64,000 nucleotides of DNA. Origin: DASQHY01 sp035602605 (lineage in GTDB: Bacteria; Acidobacteriota; Terriglobia; Acidiferrales; UBA7541). Positions 1 through 8,573 of the stretch are shown here, piece by piece. A model generated the notes under the pieces. The model was not told the DNA's origin, did not search any database, and was given only the letters and a program-made list of their open reading frames with translations. The position numbers were made by a program, and so were the translations under genes. Position 1 is the first letter of the stretch; every line of letters starts with the position of its first letter. The stretch spans positions 51,156 through 115,155 of the forward strand of contig DATNLZ010000084.1 in NCBI GenBank assembly GCA_035602605.1, read 5' to 3'.

Positions 1-2
1 TT

Positions 3-608
3 TACGAATTGCCGTTTGGTCCCGGCCATCATTGGTCTACATCCAATGGGTTTGCGAACCGGGTCATTGGAGGATGGCAAATCAGCACCATCCACCGTTG
101 GCAGTCAGGCCGCGTATTTCTGCTCCAGAGTGGTTTGGGCGGCACGACTAACCAGAACGATCCCGGCGTAATTTTGAATGGGATCACGCGCAATCAACTC
201 CAGGGCCTGCTGGATGTCCGCAAGACTCCGGACGGGCAAGTGTTCTACGTTCCGGCCAGCCTGATCTCAGGAACTGGCGCGGCCAATCCCTCATTCATTG
301 CACCGTGCAACACTCCGGGGAAGGTGTGCTCGAGGGTATTCCTTACTGGCCCGCGGTTTTACCGCGCAGACATCAGCCTAAGCAAGAAGACGAACATCAC
401 CGAGCGGGTCAACTTTGAGCTGCGGGCGGAGATGTTAAATGCCTTTAACAACATCAACTTCTTCTATCCAGGCGGTGCAGCGACTTCCGTTCCGACTGTT
501 TCCGTTTCGAGTAATTTTGGAAGGATCACCAATGCTTTCCAGGATCCAAACTCGACCGACGACAACGGCGGACGAATTGTGCAGTTAGTGTTCCGTATCA
601 ACTTCTAA
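3..608 (+). CDS. TonB-dependent receptor, Oar-like, C-terminal part
   Basis: The reading frame is open from the left edge, so only the last 201 codons are present. The visible start has the sequence YELPFGPG, a strand motif common near the end of Oar-like TonB-dependent outer-membrane receptors of Acidobacteria, and the protein ends in the aromatic residue F, as expected for a protein folded by the BAM complex. Family members have a carboxypeptidase-like regulatory domain, a plug and a 22-strand barrel; only the barrel end is visible. It probably imports a large nutrient, but the substrate cannot be told. A gene start inside the window would be false. Confidence 0.75.
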   Translation, partial: YELPFGPGHHWSTSNGFANRVIGGWQISTIHRWQSGRVFLLQSGLGGTTNQNDPGVILNGITRNQLQGLLDVRKTPDGQVFYVPASLISGTGAANPSFIAPCNTPGKVCSRVFLTGPRFYRADISLSKKTNITERVNFELRAEMLNAFNNINFFYPGGAATSVPTVSVSSNFGRITNAFQDPNSTDDNGGRIVQLVFRINF

Positions 609-823
609 TATTGCACCCCGTTTTGAGCTCGGAGAACAGGGCGGCTAAAGCGCCGCCCTGTGCCCTGCGTGCAAGGAACATATTGTGGCCCGCGATGTCA
701 GGTTGGTGGCGTTTTCTCAAACCTGAACTCCTCCCGTTTTTGAATGAACCGAGGTTGACAGGGTTTTCTTACCAGCGGTACCTTCAAAATCGCATCTATT
801 CGATAACCGACGCCGGAGGAACT

Positions 824-1564
824 ATGAGAGCCCGCCTAACCCTTCTTCTCGCGGTCGGACTCGCTTTGACTTCGCCGACCCTTGGTCAAGGACCTTGGGC
901 CAAGAAAGATTGGAAGAAATGGTCCAAGGACGAGTGCAAAAGCATACAGGAAGACTCCCCGTGGGCGCAGCGGTGGACCGAGGCAGATGTCAAAATGGCG
1001 AACTTTGCCACACGAACCAGCGGGACAGAAGGCGTGGGCTCGGAATCGCAACTCGCAGTTTATTACATCATGCAATTCCGCTCCGCCCTTCCGGTTCGTC
1101 AAGCCCTGGTACGGGAAGTTCTGATTCAAAACCGCTACGACCAGATGGATCCGAAACAAAAGGAAGCGGTCGAAAAGCAAACGGCAGACTTTCTGAACAG
1201 GAAGTACGACGATGTGGTTGTCGTGCACGTTTTGTACGGTTCGAACGTGCCCGAGTACAACCGGGATTTGGCCACATTCTGGCAAACGCATTACCCCGAG
1301 GGCACTGTGCCGCAGGAAGCATTTCTCAATGCTCCGAGAGGACAGAAGGTGACGCCGCTCAGGCTGATCTCCCACAAGAGTGGCGCGCAAGAATTTGAAC
1401 TTGTCTTCCCTCGCATGATCGATGGCAAGCCGCTGCTCGAACCAGGAGACAAGACCATGAGCGTGGAATTTGCATCGCCGAGCGTGGGCGAAATAAAATC
1501 GTCGCGAGTCTTCGTGGAGTTCAAGATAGCCAAAATGATGGTGAACGGCCAGTTGGTCTATTGA
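824..1564 (+). CDS. Secreted protein of unknown function
   Basis: The ATG at 824 is chosen because GGAGGA lies at 815-820 and the next 22 residues form a signal peptide (basic start, Leu/Ala core, cleavage near SPTLGQ). The mature protein, about 224 residues, is soluble and charged, with Trp-rich stretches just after the signal peptide and a predicted beta-rich second half. I do not recognise a catalytic motif. It stands alone between the receptor fragment and the complex I cluster and is probably monocistronic. The name 'hypothetical secreted protein' is all that the sequence supports. Confidence 0.65.
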   Translation: MRARLTLLLAVGLALTSPTLGQGPWAKKDWKKWSKDECKSIQEDSPWAQRWTEADVKMANFATRTSGTEGVGSESQLAVYYIMQFRSALPVRQALVREVLIQNRYDQMDPKQKEAVEKQTADFLNRKYDDVVVVHVLYGSNVPEYNRDLATFWQTHYPEGTVPQEAFLNAPRGQKVTPLRLISHKSGAQEFELVFPRMIDGKPLLEPGDKTMSVEFASPSVGEIKSSRVFVEFKIAKMMVNGQLVY

Positions 1565-1753
1565 GCATGAAACGTTTCGAGGCTTTTGTGATAGATAAAC
1601 GACAGGGCGGGGCGCAAAGTAGTTACAAATCGTCATGTATCAGCGGCATCGTGACTGAATCTCTTGGCTCATGGTTGGGTGGGTGTGTTAGGATGCGGTG
1701 GAAGAGAAGAGAATAGAGAAGAGGAAAGAAGAAAAGCGGGGAAGCGAAGCAAG

Positions 1754-2113
1754 ATGCCAGCGGCGTACATTCCGGTGCTGATTTTTGCGGGCTTGGTGGC
1801 CGCGTTTCCGGCGGTGACGCTAATCGTGATGAAGTTTATCCGGCCGGACTCGCGGGTCGTGGGCGACAAGCTGAAGCCGTACGAGTGCGGAGTGCCGGCG
1901 GAAGGCAGTGCCCGCGGGCGTTATTCGGTGCGATTTTATATCATTGCCATGTTGTTTGTGATTTTTGATGTGGAGACGATGTTTCTTTTTCCATGGGCGA
2001 TTCAATATAAAGGGTTTGGATTTTTTGGGTTGATTTCAATGTTTGTGTTTCTGGGCATTCTCGTGATTGGCTATATTTGGCTTTACAAGAAAGGTGCGCT
2101 GGAATGGGTTTAG
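1754..2113 (+). CDS. nuoA: NADH-quinone oxidoreductase subunit A (cluster 1)
   Basis: NuoA is a three-helix membrane subunit of complex I near the quinone entrance. This 119-residue protein shows the family motif KPYECG around residue 40, then FYIIAMLFVIFDVETMFLFP, and the typical C-terminal end KKGALEWV. The ATG at 1754 is preferred over an upstream in-frame codon at 1664 because it gives the usual length. It opens the first of two complex I clusters. The leader at about 1690-1753 is almost pure purine. In most bacteria nuoB follows at once; here the next gene is nuoC, 227 bases later. Confidence 0.93.
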   Translation: MPAAYIPVLIFAGLVAAFPAVTLIVMKFIRPDSRVVGDKLKPYECGVPAEGSARGRYSVRFYIIAMLFVIFDVETMFLFPWAIQYKGFGFFGLISMFVFLGILVIGYIWLYKKGALEWV

Positions 2114-2340
2114 CGTGCTTGCAAATGTGGTCCGCAACTCCCGACCCTACCTAGCGGCCGGGTTTTTTTTTGCAAGGTTTTGTACAAGCGAAACCTTGCC
2201 TTCGATCGATGTCGTAAGCGAACGTGCAACAGCCGGTTGTTGCAGGCTCGGGAAACGATTGACGGGCTTTTCCGGCGTGTGTTAGAAACTACGGTTCGAG
2301 TTTGCTGGCACTTTGAGCGCAGTTACCCGCACCTCAGACA
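2114..2340 (+). other. Gap between nuoA and nuoC with no nuoB
   Basis: This 227-base stretch sits where nuoB is usually found. None of its frames contains the paired cysteines or other conserved sequence of NuoB. It holds a short GC-rich inverted stretch followed by nine T residues near 2157-2170 that might act as a weak terminator or attenuator within the cluster. I see nothing else. Confidence 0.5.
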
Positions 2341-3087
2341 ATGGCCGACGATCCACAAGAAAAGCAGCCGCCTAAACCTCCCGCGAGCGAGACTCCCGCA
2401 GTCTCAACGCCGCAGGGAGAACCAAAACCGCCGGTCGCCACCGTGCCTCCAAAAACCGTCGCGCCTGCCGCCGCACCACCTCCGAGCTCATCAGGCCCGG
2501 CGTCGCCTACAAAACCGGCGGCGCCCGCAACGGGTGCCCCAGCAAAACCTGCTGCGCCTCCACCCCCAAAGCCGCCTGCAGTTGCGCCGGTTCCGCTCGA
2601 CAACGAGCTCGTAAAGCGCTATCGGACCCGATTCGCTGACGGCCTGCGCGCGGCTTGGGAAGATCGCAAACAGGCGATTCTTGTCGTGGAGCGCGGGCGA
2701 CTCGAGGAAATTGCGAAATTTACTCGTGACGATGAAAAGTTCGATTTTCTTAGCGACCTCACAGCGGTGGATTGGCCGAAGCGCGAGAGGCGATTTGACG
2801 TCGTTCTGAACCTGTATTCCTTCGCGCACAATACGAGGTTGCGATTGAAAGTGCATGCTGGGGAGAACGAATCCGTGCCCAGCGTGAGCGGAGTTTGGTC
2901 AACCGCAAATTGGCTCGAACGCGAGGTTTACGATATGTTCGGGATTCGCTTCGAGGGTCACCCGAATCTAACCCGTATCCTGATGCCCGAAGAATGGCAG
3001 GGCCATCCGTTGCGCAAAGATTACGACATCTTGACGCAGGACACCGCCTGGGTTCGCGAAAACCTGGGGATTGAGAGCGGACAATAG
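2341..3087 (+). CDS. nuoC: NADH-quinone oxidoreductase subunit C with Pro/Ala-rich extension (cluster 1)
   Basis: NuoC (30 kDa subunit) is part of the peripheral arm that contacts NuoD. The conserved domain occupies about residues 90-248, including the family signature WLEREVYDMFGIRFEGHPNL and the end HPLRKDY. The first ~85 residues are an unusual low-complexity tail built of Pro, Ala, Lys and Thr, probably disordered. The start at 2341 (ATG) has no strong ribosome-binding site, but the low-complexity tail has no stop and keeps the coding frame. nuoD begins three bases after the stop. Subunit C of cluster 2 lacks this tail. Confidence 0.9.
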   Translation: MADDPQEKQPPKPPASETPAVSTPQGEPKPPVATVPPKTVAPAAAPPPSSSGPASPTKPAAPATGAPAKPAAPPPPKPPAVAPVPLDNELVKRYRTRFADGLRAAWEDRKQAILVVERGRLEEIAKFTRDDEKFDFLSDLTAVDWPKRERRFDVVLNLYSFAHNTRLRLKVHAGENESVPSVSGVWSTANWLEREVYDMFGIRFEGHPNLTRILMPEEWQGHPLRKDYDILTQDTAWVRENLGIESGQ

Positions 3088-3090
3088 CGC

Positions 3091-4233
3091 ATGCCCGACG
3101 CTCGCACCAGCGCGTTTCCGAATGTCGAGACAAGCATTCTCGGGGCGGATGAAATCATTATCAACATGGGCCCTCAGCACCCGTCGACGCACGGTGTGCT
3201 GCGCGTGAAGTTGAAGCTCGATGGCGAGCGGGTCACTGGGTCGGAATGCATCATCGGCTATCTGCACCGCGGCGTAGAAAAAATCGCCGAGCACCGCACC
3301 TATCAACAGTTCGCGCCCTACGTAGACCGGATGGATTACGTTGCGGCGGTAAGCAACGGGCTGGGCTACTGCGAAGCCGTCGAAAAATTATTAAATGTGG
3401 AGGCGCCCCTCCGTGCGCGCGTGATTCGCACGATATTGACCGAATTGCAGCGCATTGCGAGCCACCTGCTGTGGCTAGGAACTCACGCGCTGGATATCGG
3501 CGCACTCACACCGCTGTTTTATTGTTTTCGCGAGCGCGAGGAAATCCTAAAGATTTTGGAGAAGTATTGTGGTGCGCGATTGACGACTCACGCGTTCCGC
3601 ATCGGCGGCTTGCAATACGAGGCGTATGACACGTTGGAACATGATGTCGAGCGCTTTTGCAAAGATTTCGCCTCGAAGATTGAAGAGTATGGAACGCTGC
3701 TGACAGAGAATCGCATCTGGCTGGGACGCACAAAGGGGATCGGGGTCCTGAGCGCAAAAGATGCGATTGATATGGGTGCAAGCGGACCGGTGCTTCGTGC
3801 CAGCGGGGTGAAATGGGATATTCGCAAGGCGGCGCCGTATGCTGCATACGACCAGTACAAATTTGAGATACCCGTTGGCAAGAATGGTGACACCTACGAC
3901 CGGTACGTGGTGCGTATGGAAGAGATGAGACAGTCACGACTCATCTGTCTTCAAGCGATTGAAAATATTCCGACCGGTCCGATTATGGCCAAAGTGGGCA
4001 AGGTTCTTAAGCCACCGCCGGGCGAGGTCTATCACGCGATCGAGGCGCCCAAAGGCGAGTTGGGTTATTACCTTGTGAGCGATGGCACGGTGCAACCGTA
4101 TCGCGTGAGGATTCGCCCACCGTCGTTTGTCAATTTGCAGGCTTTCGATAAGATGGTGCGCGGCCACATGGTCGCCGACGTCGTGGCGATTATTGGAACC
4201 CTCGATATTGTATTGGGGGAAGTAGACCGCTGA
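3091..4233 (+). CDS. nuoD: NADH-quinone oxidoreductase subunit D (cluster 1)
   Basis: NuoD (49 kDa subunit) forms the quinone-binding chamber with NuoB. The 380-residue protein has the conserved N-terminal motif MGPQHPSTHGVLR, the segment TELQRIASHLLWLGTHALD, the motif LTENRIWLGRTKGIGVL and the C-terminal end DIVLGEVDR. The stop codon overlaps the nuoH start by one base (TGATG), so translation is probably coupled. It is roughly full length and looks functional, although its partner NuoB is not encoded nearby. Confidence 0.95.
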   Translation: MPDARTSAFPNVETSILGADEIIINMGPQHPSTHGVLRVKLKLDGERVTGSECIIGYLHRGVEKIAEHRTYQQFAPYVDRMDYVAAVSNGLGYCEAVEKLLNVEAPLRARVIRTILTELQRIASHLLWLGTHALDIGALTPLFYCFREREEILKILEKYCGARLTTHAFRIGGLQYEAYDTLEHDVERFCKDFASKIEEYGTLLTENRIWLGRTKGIGVLSAKDAIDMGASGPVLRASGVKWDIRKAAPYAAYDQYKFEIPVGKNGDTYDRYVVRMEEMRQSRLICLQAIENIPTGPIMAKVGKVLKPPPGEVYHAIEAPKGELGYYLVSDGTVQPYRVRIRPPSFVNLQAFDKMVRGHMVADVVAIIGTLDIVLGEVDR

Positions 4234-5579
4234 TGCACGGGTTCATTGAATTCTTCCGGCCGCATGTTCTGCCTCTCATCTATGCCCTGGTGATTGTGGC
4301 GGTTCTACCGCTGCTTGCGGGATACATCGTGCTGGTCGAGCGAAAGGTGATGGCCGACATGCAGGCCCGACTCGGGCCGATGCGCGTTGGCCCGCATGGC
4401 TTGCTGCAGCCCATCGCCGATGCACTAAAGCTTCTGATCAAGGAAGACATCATCCCGGAAATGGCTGACCAGTGGATTTTCTGGATCGCGCCGTTAATTT
4501 CAGTGACCGCGGCGATGCTCTCCATGGCGGCGTTGGCGTTCGGGCCAGCATTCCAAGTGGCGCGGGATATAAACGTTGGGATTTTATTTGTCGTGGGCGT
4601 GAGCGCCCTTGGAATTTTTGGCATCGTGCTCGGCGGCTGGGCCTCGAACAGCCATTATTCTCTACTTGGTGCGTTGCGCAGCGCGGCACAGCTGGTGAGC
4701 TACGAAACGGCTGCGGGCATGGCGCTTGTCTCGGGGCTGCTGCTGGCTCGCACGCTTTCCATCCGCGGCATTGTGGAAATGCAACACGCGCAGGGGGTGT
4801 GGTTTGTGTTTCTCACCCCTATTGCATTTTTTATTTATTTGGTGGCTTCCATCGCAGAGACCAACCGCGCGCCTTTCGATTTGCCGGAGGCGGAGTCGGA
4901 ACTGGTCGCCGGCTATATGACCGAATTCAGCGGCTTTCGCTGGTCACTCTATTTTTTGGCCGAGTACGCCAACATGGTGGTCGTGGCTTCGGTTGCAACA
5001 ACGCTATTTCTTGGTGGATGGTTGCGCCCATTCCCCAACGTCGCTTGGCTGTGGCCTTTGGATCATGTACCGGCGCTATTGATGCTTTTGATCGCAGGAT
5101 ATTGCTTCATACGGATTCCCAAGCAACCGGTGCGCATTCAGCAGCAATTCATCGCGGTTGTCGGACTGCTATGCCTTTTGGTTGCGGCGGTTCTTGCGGC
5201 ACCGCTTTTTGTTGGGCCGGCACGCCCGTTCATGGCGGCGATACACGGTGGTTTTTGGTTTATGGCCAAAGTGTTTTTCTATATCTACATTTTTATGTGG
5301 CTGCGCTTTACTCTGCCGCGGTACCGGTTCGACCAATTAATGAAACTCGGCTGGCACTTTTTGATTCCGGTTTCGGTTGTCAACGTAATGGGCCTTGGTC
5401 TCGCACTGGCGCTTCACTGGGAGAAACAATGGGGGCTTGCGCCGGCGCTATCCCTGACAACGGCGGCCACACTGGCTGTGGCTTTGTGGCTGCTTTGGGC
5501 GCAGCGGGAACGTGATCGTTCGGACATGGAAGCGCAAGAAGAACGAAGATCGCAAGGGTCAACTGTGCATGCTCGATAA
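4233..5579 (+). CDS. nuoH: NADH-quinone oxidoreductase subunit H, long form (cluster 1)
   Basis: NuoH is the membrane subunit that joins the quinone site to the proton-pumping arm. Recognised motifs are LVERKVMADMQARLGPMRVGP near residue 34, the KLLIKED segment, and AETNRAPFDLPEAESELVAGY around residue 210. At 448 residues it is about 100 longer than most NuoH; the extra length is in hydrophobic segments after residue 290 and a charged C-terminal tail. The last 11 bases overlap the nuoJ start. Confidence 0.94.
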   Translation: MHGFIEFFRPHVLPLIYALVIVAVLPLLAGYIVLVERKVMADMQARLGPMRVGPHGLLQPIADALKLLIKEDIIPEMADQWIFWIAPLISVTAAMLSMAALAFGPAFQVARDINVGILFVVGVSALGIFGIVLGGWASNSHYSLLGALRSAAQLVSYETAAGMALVSGLLLARTLSIRGIVEMQHAQGVWFVFLTPIAFFIYLVASIAETNRAPFDLPEAESELVAGYMTEFSGFRWSLYFLAEYANMVVVASVATTLFLGGWLRPFPNVAWLWPLDHVPALLMLLIAGYCFIRIPKQPVRIQQQFIAVVGLLCLLVAAVLAAPLFVGPARPFMAAIHGGFWFMAKVFFYIYIFMWLRFTLPRYRFDQLMKLGWHFLIPVSVVNVMGLGLALALHWEKQWGLAPALSLTTAATLAVALWLLWAQRERDRSDMEAQEERRSQGSTVHAR

Positions 5580-6090
5580 AGCGCTCTTCTATTTCTTTGG
5601 TAGCCTTGCGATCGTCTCTGCGATTCTGGTGGTGACGCGGCGCAGCGCCGTGCATAGCGCGATCTTTTTGATTACCGCGCTGCTCGCAACAGCTGGGATT
5701 TTTTTGCAATTGCACGCCGAATTCTTGTTCATCGTGCAAATCATTTTGTACGCTGGCGGGATTATGGTGCTGTTTGTGTTCGTCATCATGCTGGTAAATC
5801 TGGATGTGATGTTGCATCAAGTGCGATTTACGCGGCAGAAATGGGTGGCGCTGGTTTTGGCGGTATCGCTCGGAAGTTTCGCCGCTTTTTGGATCTACAG
5901 GTCAGGTCATGGGGTGGCCCTCAAGAGCGTGCTGAATATACCCGCAGCTCCGACAACTAGGCTCGAACCAAATACCGAAATGATTTCCCAGGGATTGTTC
6001 CACGATTACATTCTGCCTTTCGAGCTGGCATCGATTCTCTTGCTGGTGGCCATGATCGGGGCAGTCGTGATGGCCAAGAAAAAAGTGTGA
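5569..6090 (+). CDS. nuoJ: NADH-quinone oxidoreductase subunit J (cluster 1)
   Basis: NuoJ is a five-helix subunit of the membrane arm. The ATG at 5569 (MLDKALFYFFGS) is chosen over 5512 because it gives the usual 173 residues and the upstream codons lie within nuoH. The core has AIFLITALLATAGIFLQLHAEFLFIVQIILYAGGIMVLFVFVIML in meaning, with the conserved YAGGIMVLF segment that forms the pi-bulge helix in known structures. nuoI, which normally stands between nuoH and nuoJ, is absent. Confidence 0.93.
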   Translation: MLDKALFYFFGSLAIVSAILVVTRRSAVHSAIFLITALLATAGIFLQLHAEFLFIVQIILYAGGIMVLFVFVIMLVNLDVMLHQVRFTRQKWVALVLAVSLGSFAAFWIYRSGHGVALKSVLNIPAAPTTRLEPNTEMISQGLFHDYILPFELASILLLVAMIGAVVMAKKKV

Positions 6091-6115
6091 GCGTCAAGAA
6101 TAGAGCGAGTGAGCA

Positions 6116-6418
6116 ATGATTCCGGTCAGCCATTATTTATTTCTGAGTCTGGCGCTATTTATCATCGGCATCGTGGGTGTGCTCACGCGGCGGAACGTAA
6201 TCATCATCCTCATGTCAGTTGAGTTGATCTTAAACGCCGTGAATATCAATCTCGTCGCATTTTCGCGGTTGTTTGGCTCTGTTGATGGGCAAATCTTCGC
6301 GCTTTTCATTATTACCGATGCGGCGGCGGAGGCCGCGGTGGGGCTCGGTATCATCATTGCATTCTTCCGGAATCGTGAGACCGTCTTGGCGGATGAAATG
6401 GATATGTTGAAGTGGTGA
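6116..6418 (+). CDS. nuoK: NADH-quinone oxidoreductase subunit K (cluster 1)
   Basis: NuoK is a 100-residue, three-helix subunit with two membrane glutamates that take part in proton transfer. Both are visible: one in the segment MSVELILNAVNINLVAF and one in DAAAEAAVGLGI. The length is exactly that of the family. It lies 25 bases after nuoJ and 19 before nuoL in the same operon. Confidence 0.95.
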   Translation: MIPVSHYLFLSLALFIIGIVGVLTRRNVIIILMSVELILNAVNINLVAFSRLFGSVDGQIFALFIITDAAAEAAVGLGIIIAFFRNRETVLADEMDMLKW

Positions 6419-6437
6419 CAAAGGTTTCCGGGGAGTT

Positions 6438-8567
6438 ATGTCCAACGAATATTTTCTGACACATCTCTGGCTGATTCCGCTGTTTCCGCTGGCCGGGGCG
6501 GCACTGATGATGCTGTTGGGGCGCCGGCTGCCTAAATCAGCCGTCAGCCTGATTTGCGCAGGAAGCGTCTTGATCTCGTTCATTTATTCGGTCGGCGCTG
6601 TGTGGCAGCTCGTTGACCGAGATGTGGAGAACCGCGTTGCCCAAGTGATCCTGTTCCAGTGGATCCCAGCCGGCCCCATGCACACCACCGGGGGTCGGTT
6701 GGCAGAGTTGGTGGCCGATTGGGGCATGCTGCTCGATCCACTATCCGCGGTCATGATTCTCGTGGTGACCGGAGTGGGTTTGCTAATCCACGTTTACTCG
6801 ATCGGGTACATGGGCCACGAACGCGGGTACTATCGATTTTTTGGCTATCTCAACCTGTTTATGTTTTCGATGCTCACGCTGGTTCTCGCAAACAACATGT
6901 TGCTGATGTTTGTGGGCTGGGAAGGCGTCGGGTTGTGCAGCTACCTTCTGATTGGGTTTTATTTTTTGCGGAAGTCGGCGACAGATGCGGGGAAAAAAGC
7001 GTTTATCGTCAACCGAATAGGTGACGCAGGATTTTTGCTCGGCATTTTTCTAACCGTAGCTACGTTCGGAACCATTCGCTTCACGAGTCAGGGCTTGGCG
7101 AATCCCGATCAACTGCCAGGAATTCTGCAGGCGCTTACGAGCGCCGTGAATGCCCACGCGCTTTCGATCGGCGCCCCGGTGCTCACCGCGATCGCGCTGC
7201 TCCTTTTCGTCGGAGCGACCGGCAAATCAGCGCAGATTCCTCTTTATGTCTGGTTGCCGGATGCGATGGAAGGACCAACGCCAGTCAGCGCGCTTATTCA
7301 TGCGGCAACAATGGTCACGGCAGGTGTCTACATGGTGGCGCGTATGAACGCCATCTACCAACTGGCGCCTTTGGCGCTCGCGGTGGTTGCGGCCATCGGT
7401 GGGCTCACCGCAATTTTCGCAGCTTCCATCGGTCTGGTGCAGACCGACATCAAGAAAGTGCTCGCTTATTCAACGATCAGCCAGCTGGGGTATATGTTTC
7501 TCGCGCTGGGCGTTGGCGCTTTTGCGGCGGGTGTCTTCCACTTGATGACCCACGCATTTTTCAAGGCGCTTCTGTTTCTGGGCTCCGGTAGCGTGATACA
7601 CGCCCTTTCCGGCGAACAGGACATGCGAAAGATGGGCGGGCTCTGGCACAAGATTCCCACGACAGCCAGAACATTTCTAATTGGCGCGTTGGCGATTGCG
7701 GGAATCCCGCCGCTCGCTGGATTTTTTAGCAAAGATGAAATTCTTGGGAGGGCATTCAAGCACTCGCCATTCTTGTGGGTGGTGGGATTTTTGACCGCAG
7801 GAATGACGGCATTCTATATGTTCCGCCTTGTTTTTATGACCTTCTTCGGTAAATCGCGGGTTCCGCACGACGTGGAACACCACATTCACGAATCGCCAAG
7901 AACCATGACTGTGCCGCTTATGATCCTGGCGCTGCTTGCAATCATTGGCGGCTGGATTGGCTGGCCGACCTCGCTCGGAGGAAGTAATCGCTTTGAACGA
8001 TTCCTGTCGCCGGTGATGGAGCACGAGTACGCAGGTGGCGCGCCACTCATGTCCGGGGAGGCTGCCAGCAATGAATCAAGCGGGATGACAATGGAGTACA
8101 CACTGATGCTTGCGTCCGTATTGATAGCAGCGGCTGGAATATGGCTGGCGTATTTTCTTTACATCCAACGGACGGAACTACCATCCACGGTGGCCCACAG
8201 CTTCGGCGGCTTTTACCGCATGCTCTACCATAAATATTACGTAGATGACATTTATGATGCGCTTTTTGTAAACCGCGCGAAGGATCTCGGCACAACACTC
8301 GGCGCATTTGACGAGAAGATTCTGAACGGGCTGGCCGTGGATGGCACGGGTTGGCTGACCCGCGCAACTTCAACGGTCTCGATGTGGTGGGACTCGTGGA
8401 TCGTGGACGGCTCGGTGAATCTCGTCGCACGGATTGTGTGGCTCGTCAGCTTGCCTGTGCGCATGTTGCAGGCGGGACTGTTGTCAGGCTATGCGCTGAT
8501 GATTGTCATTGGCGTGCTGATTTTTCTTGGTTACTACGGCTTGCATGCGCGTTCGCTCGGACACTGA
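6438..8567 (+). CDS. nuoL: NADH-quinone oxidoreductase subunit L (cluster 1)
   Basis: NuoL is the most distal antiporter-like pump of complex I, with 16 membrane helices and a long lateral helix. The 709-residue protein has MLMFVGWEGVGLCSYLLIGF, then RKSATDAGKKAFIVNRIGD, LPDAMEGPTPVSALIHAATM with its proton-path residues, and the KVLAYSTISQLGYM segment. The C-terminal 150 residues match the lateral-helix region, including YHKYYVDDIYDALFV. The length is slightly above the family mean. An ATG at 6438 follows GGGGAG. Confidence 0.95.
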   Translation: MSNEYFLTHLWLIPLFPLAGAALMMLLGRRLPKSAVSLICAGSVLISFIYSVGAVWQLVDRDVENRVAQVILFQWIPAGPMHTTGGRLAELVADWGMLLDPLSAVMILVVTGVGLLIHVYSIGYMGHERGYYRFFGYLNLFMFSMLTLVLANNMLLMFVGWEGVGLCSYLLIGFYFLRKSATDAGKKAFIVNRIGDAGFLLGIFLTVATFGTIRFTSQGLANPDQLPGILQALTSAVNAHALSIGAPVLTAIALLLFVGATGKSAQIPLYVWLPDAMEGPTPVSALIHAATMVTAGVYMVARMNAIYQLAPLALAVVAAIGGLTAIFAASIGLVQTDIKKVLAYSTISQLGYMFLALGVGAFAAGVFHLMTHAFFKALLFLGSGSVIHALSGEQDMRKMGGLWHKIPTTARTFLIGALAIAGIPPLAGFFSKDEILGRAFKHSPFLWVVGFLTAGMTAFYMFRLVFMTFFGKSRVPHDVEHHIHESPRTMTVPLMILALLAIIGGWIGWPTSLGGSNRFERFLSPVMEHEYAGGAPLMSGEAASNESSGMTMEYTLMLASVLIAAAGIWLAYFLYIQRTELPSTVAHSFGGFYRMLYHKYYVDDIYDALFVNRAKDLGTTLGAFDEKILNGLAVDGTGWLTRATSTVSMWWDSWIVDGSVNLVARIVWLVSLPVRMLQAGLLSGYALMIVIGVLIFLGYYGLHARSLGH

Positions 8568-8573
8568 GAGGCG

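Noticed and set aside
836..1636. 266-codon minus-strand ORF
   Set aside because: It is the shadow of the secreted-protein gene, which has a signal peptide and a ribosome-binding site.
2114..2340. Possible degraded nuoB between nuoA and nuoC
   Set aside because: No frame shows the adjacent-Cys pair or other NuoB sequence, and the stretch is less than half the needed length.
4472..5515. 347-codon plus-strand ORF inside nuoH
   Set aside because: It overlaps the conserved NuoH core in another frame and matches no family.
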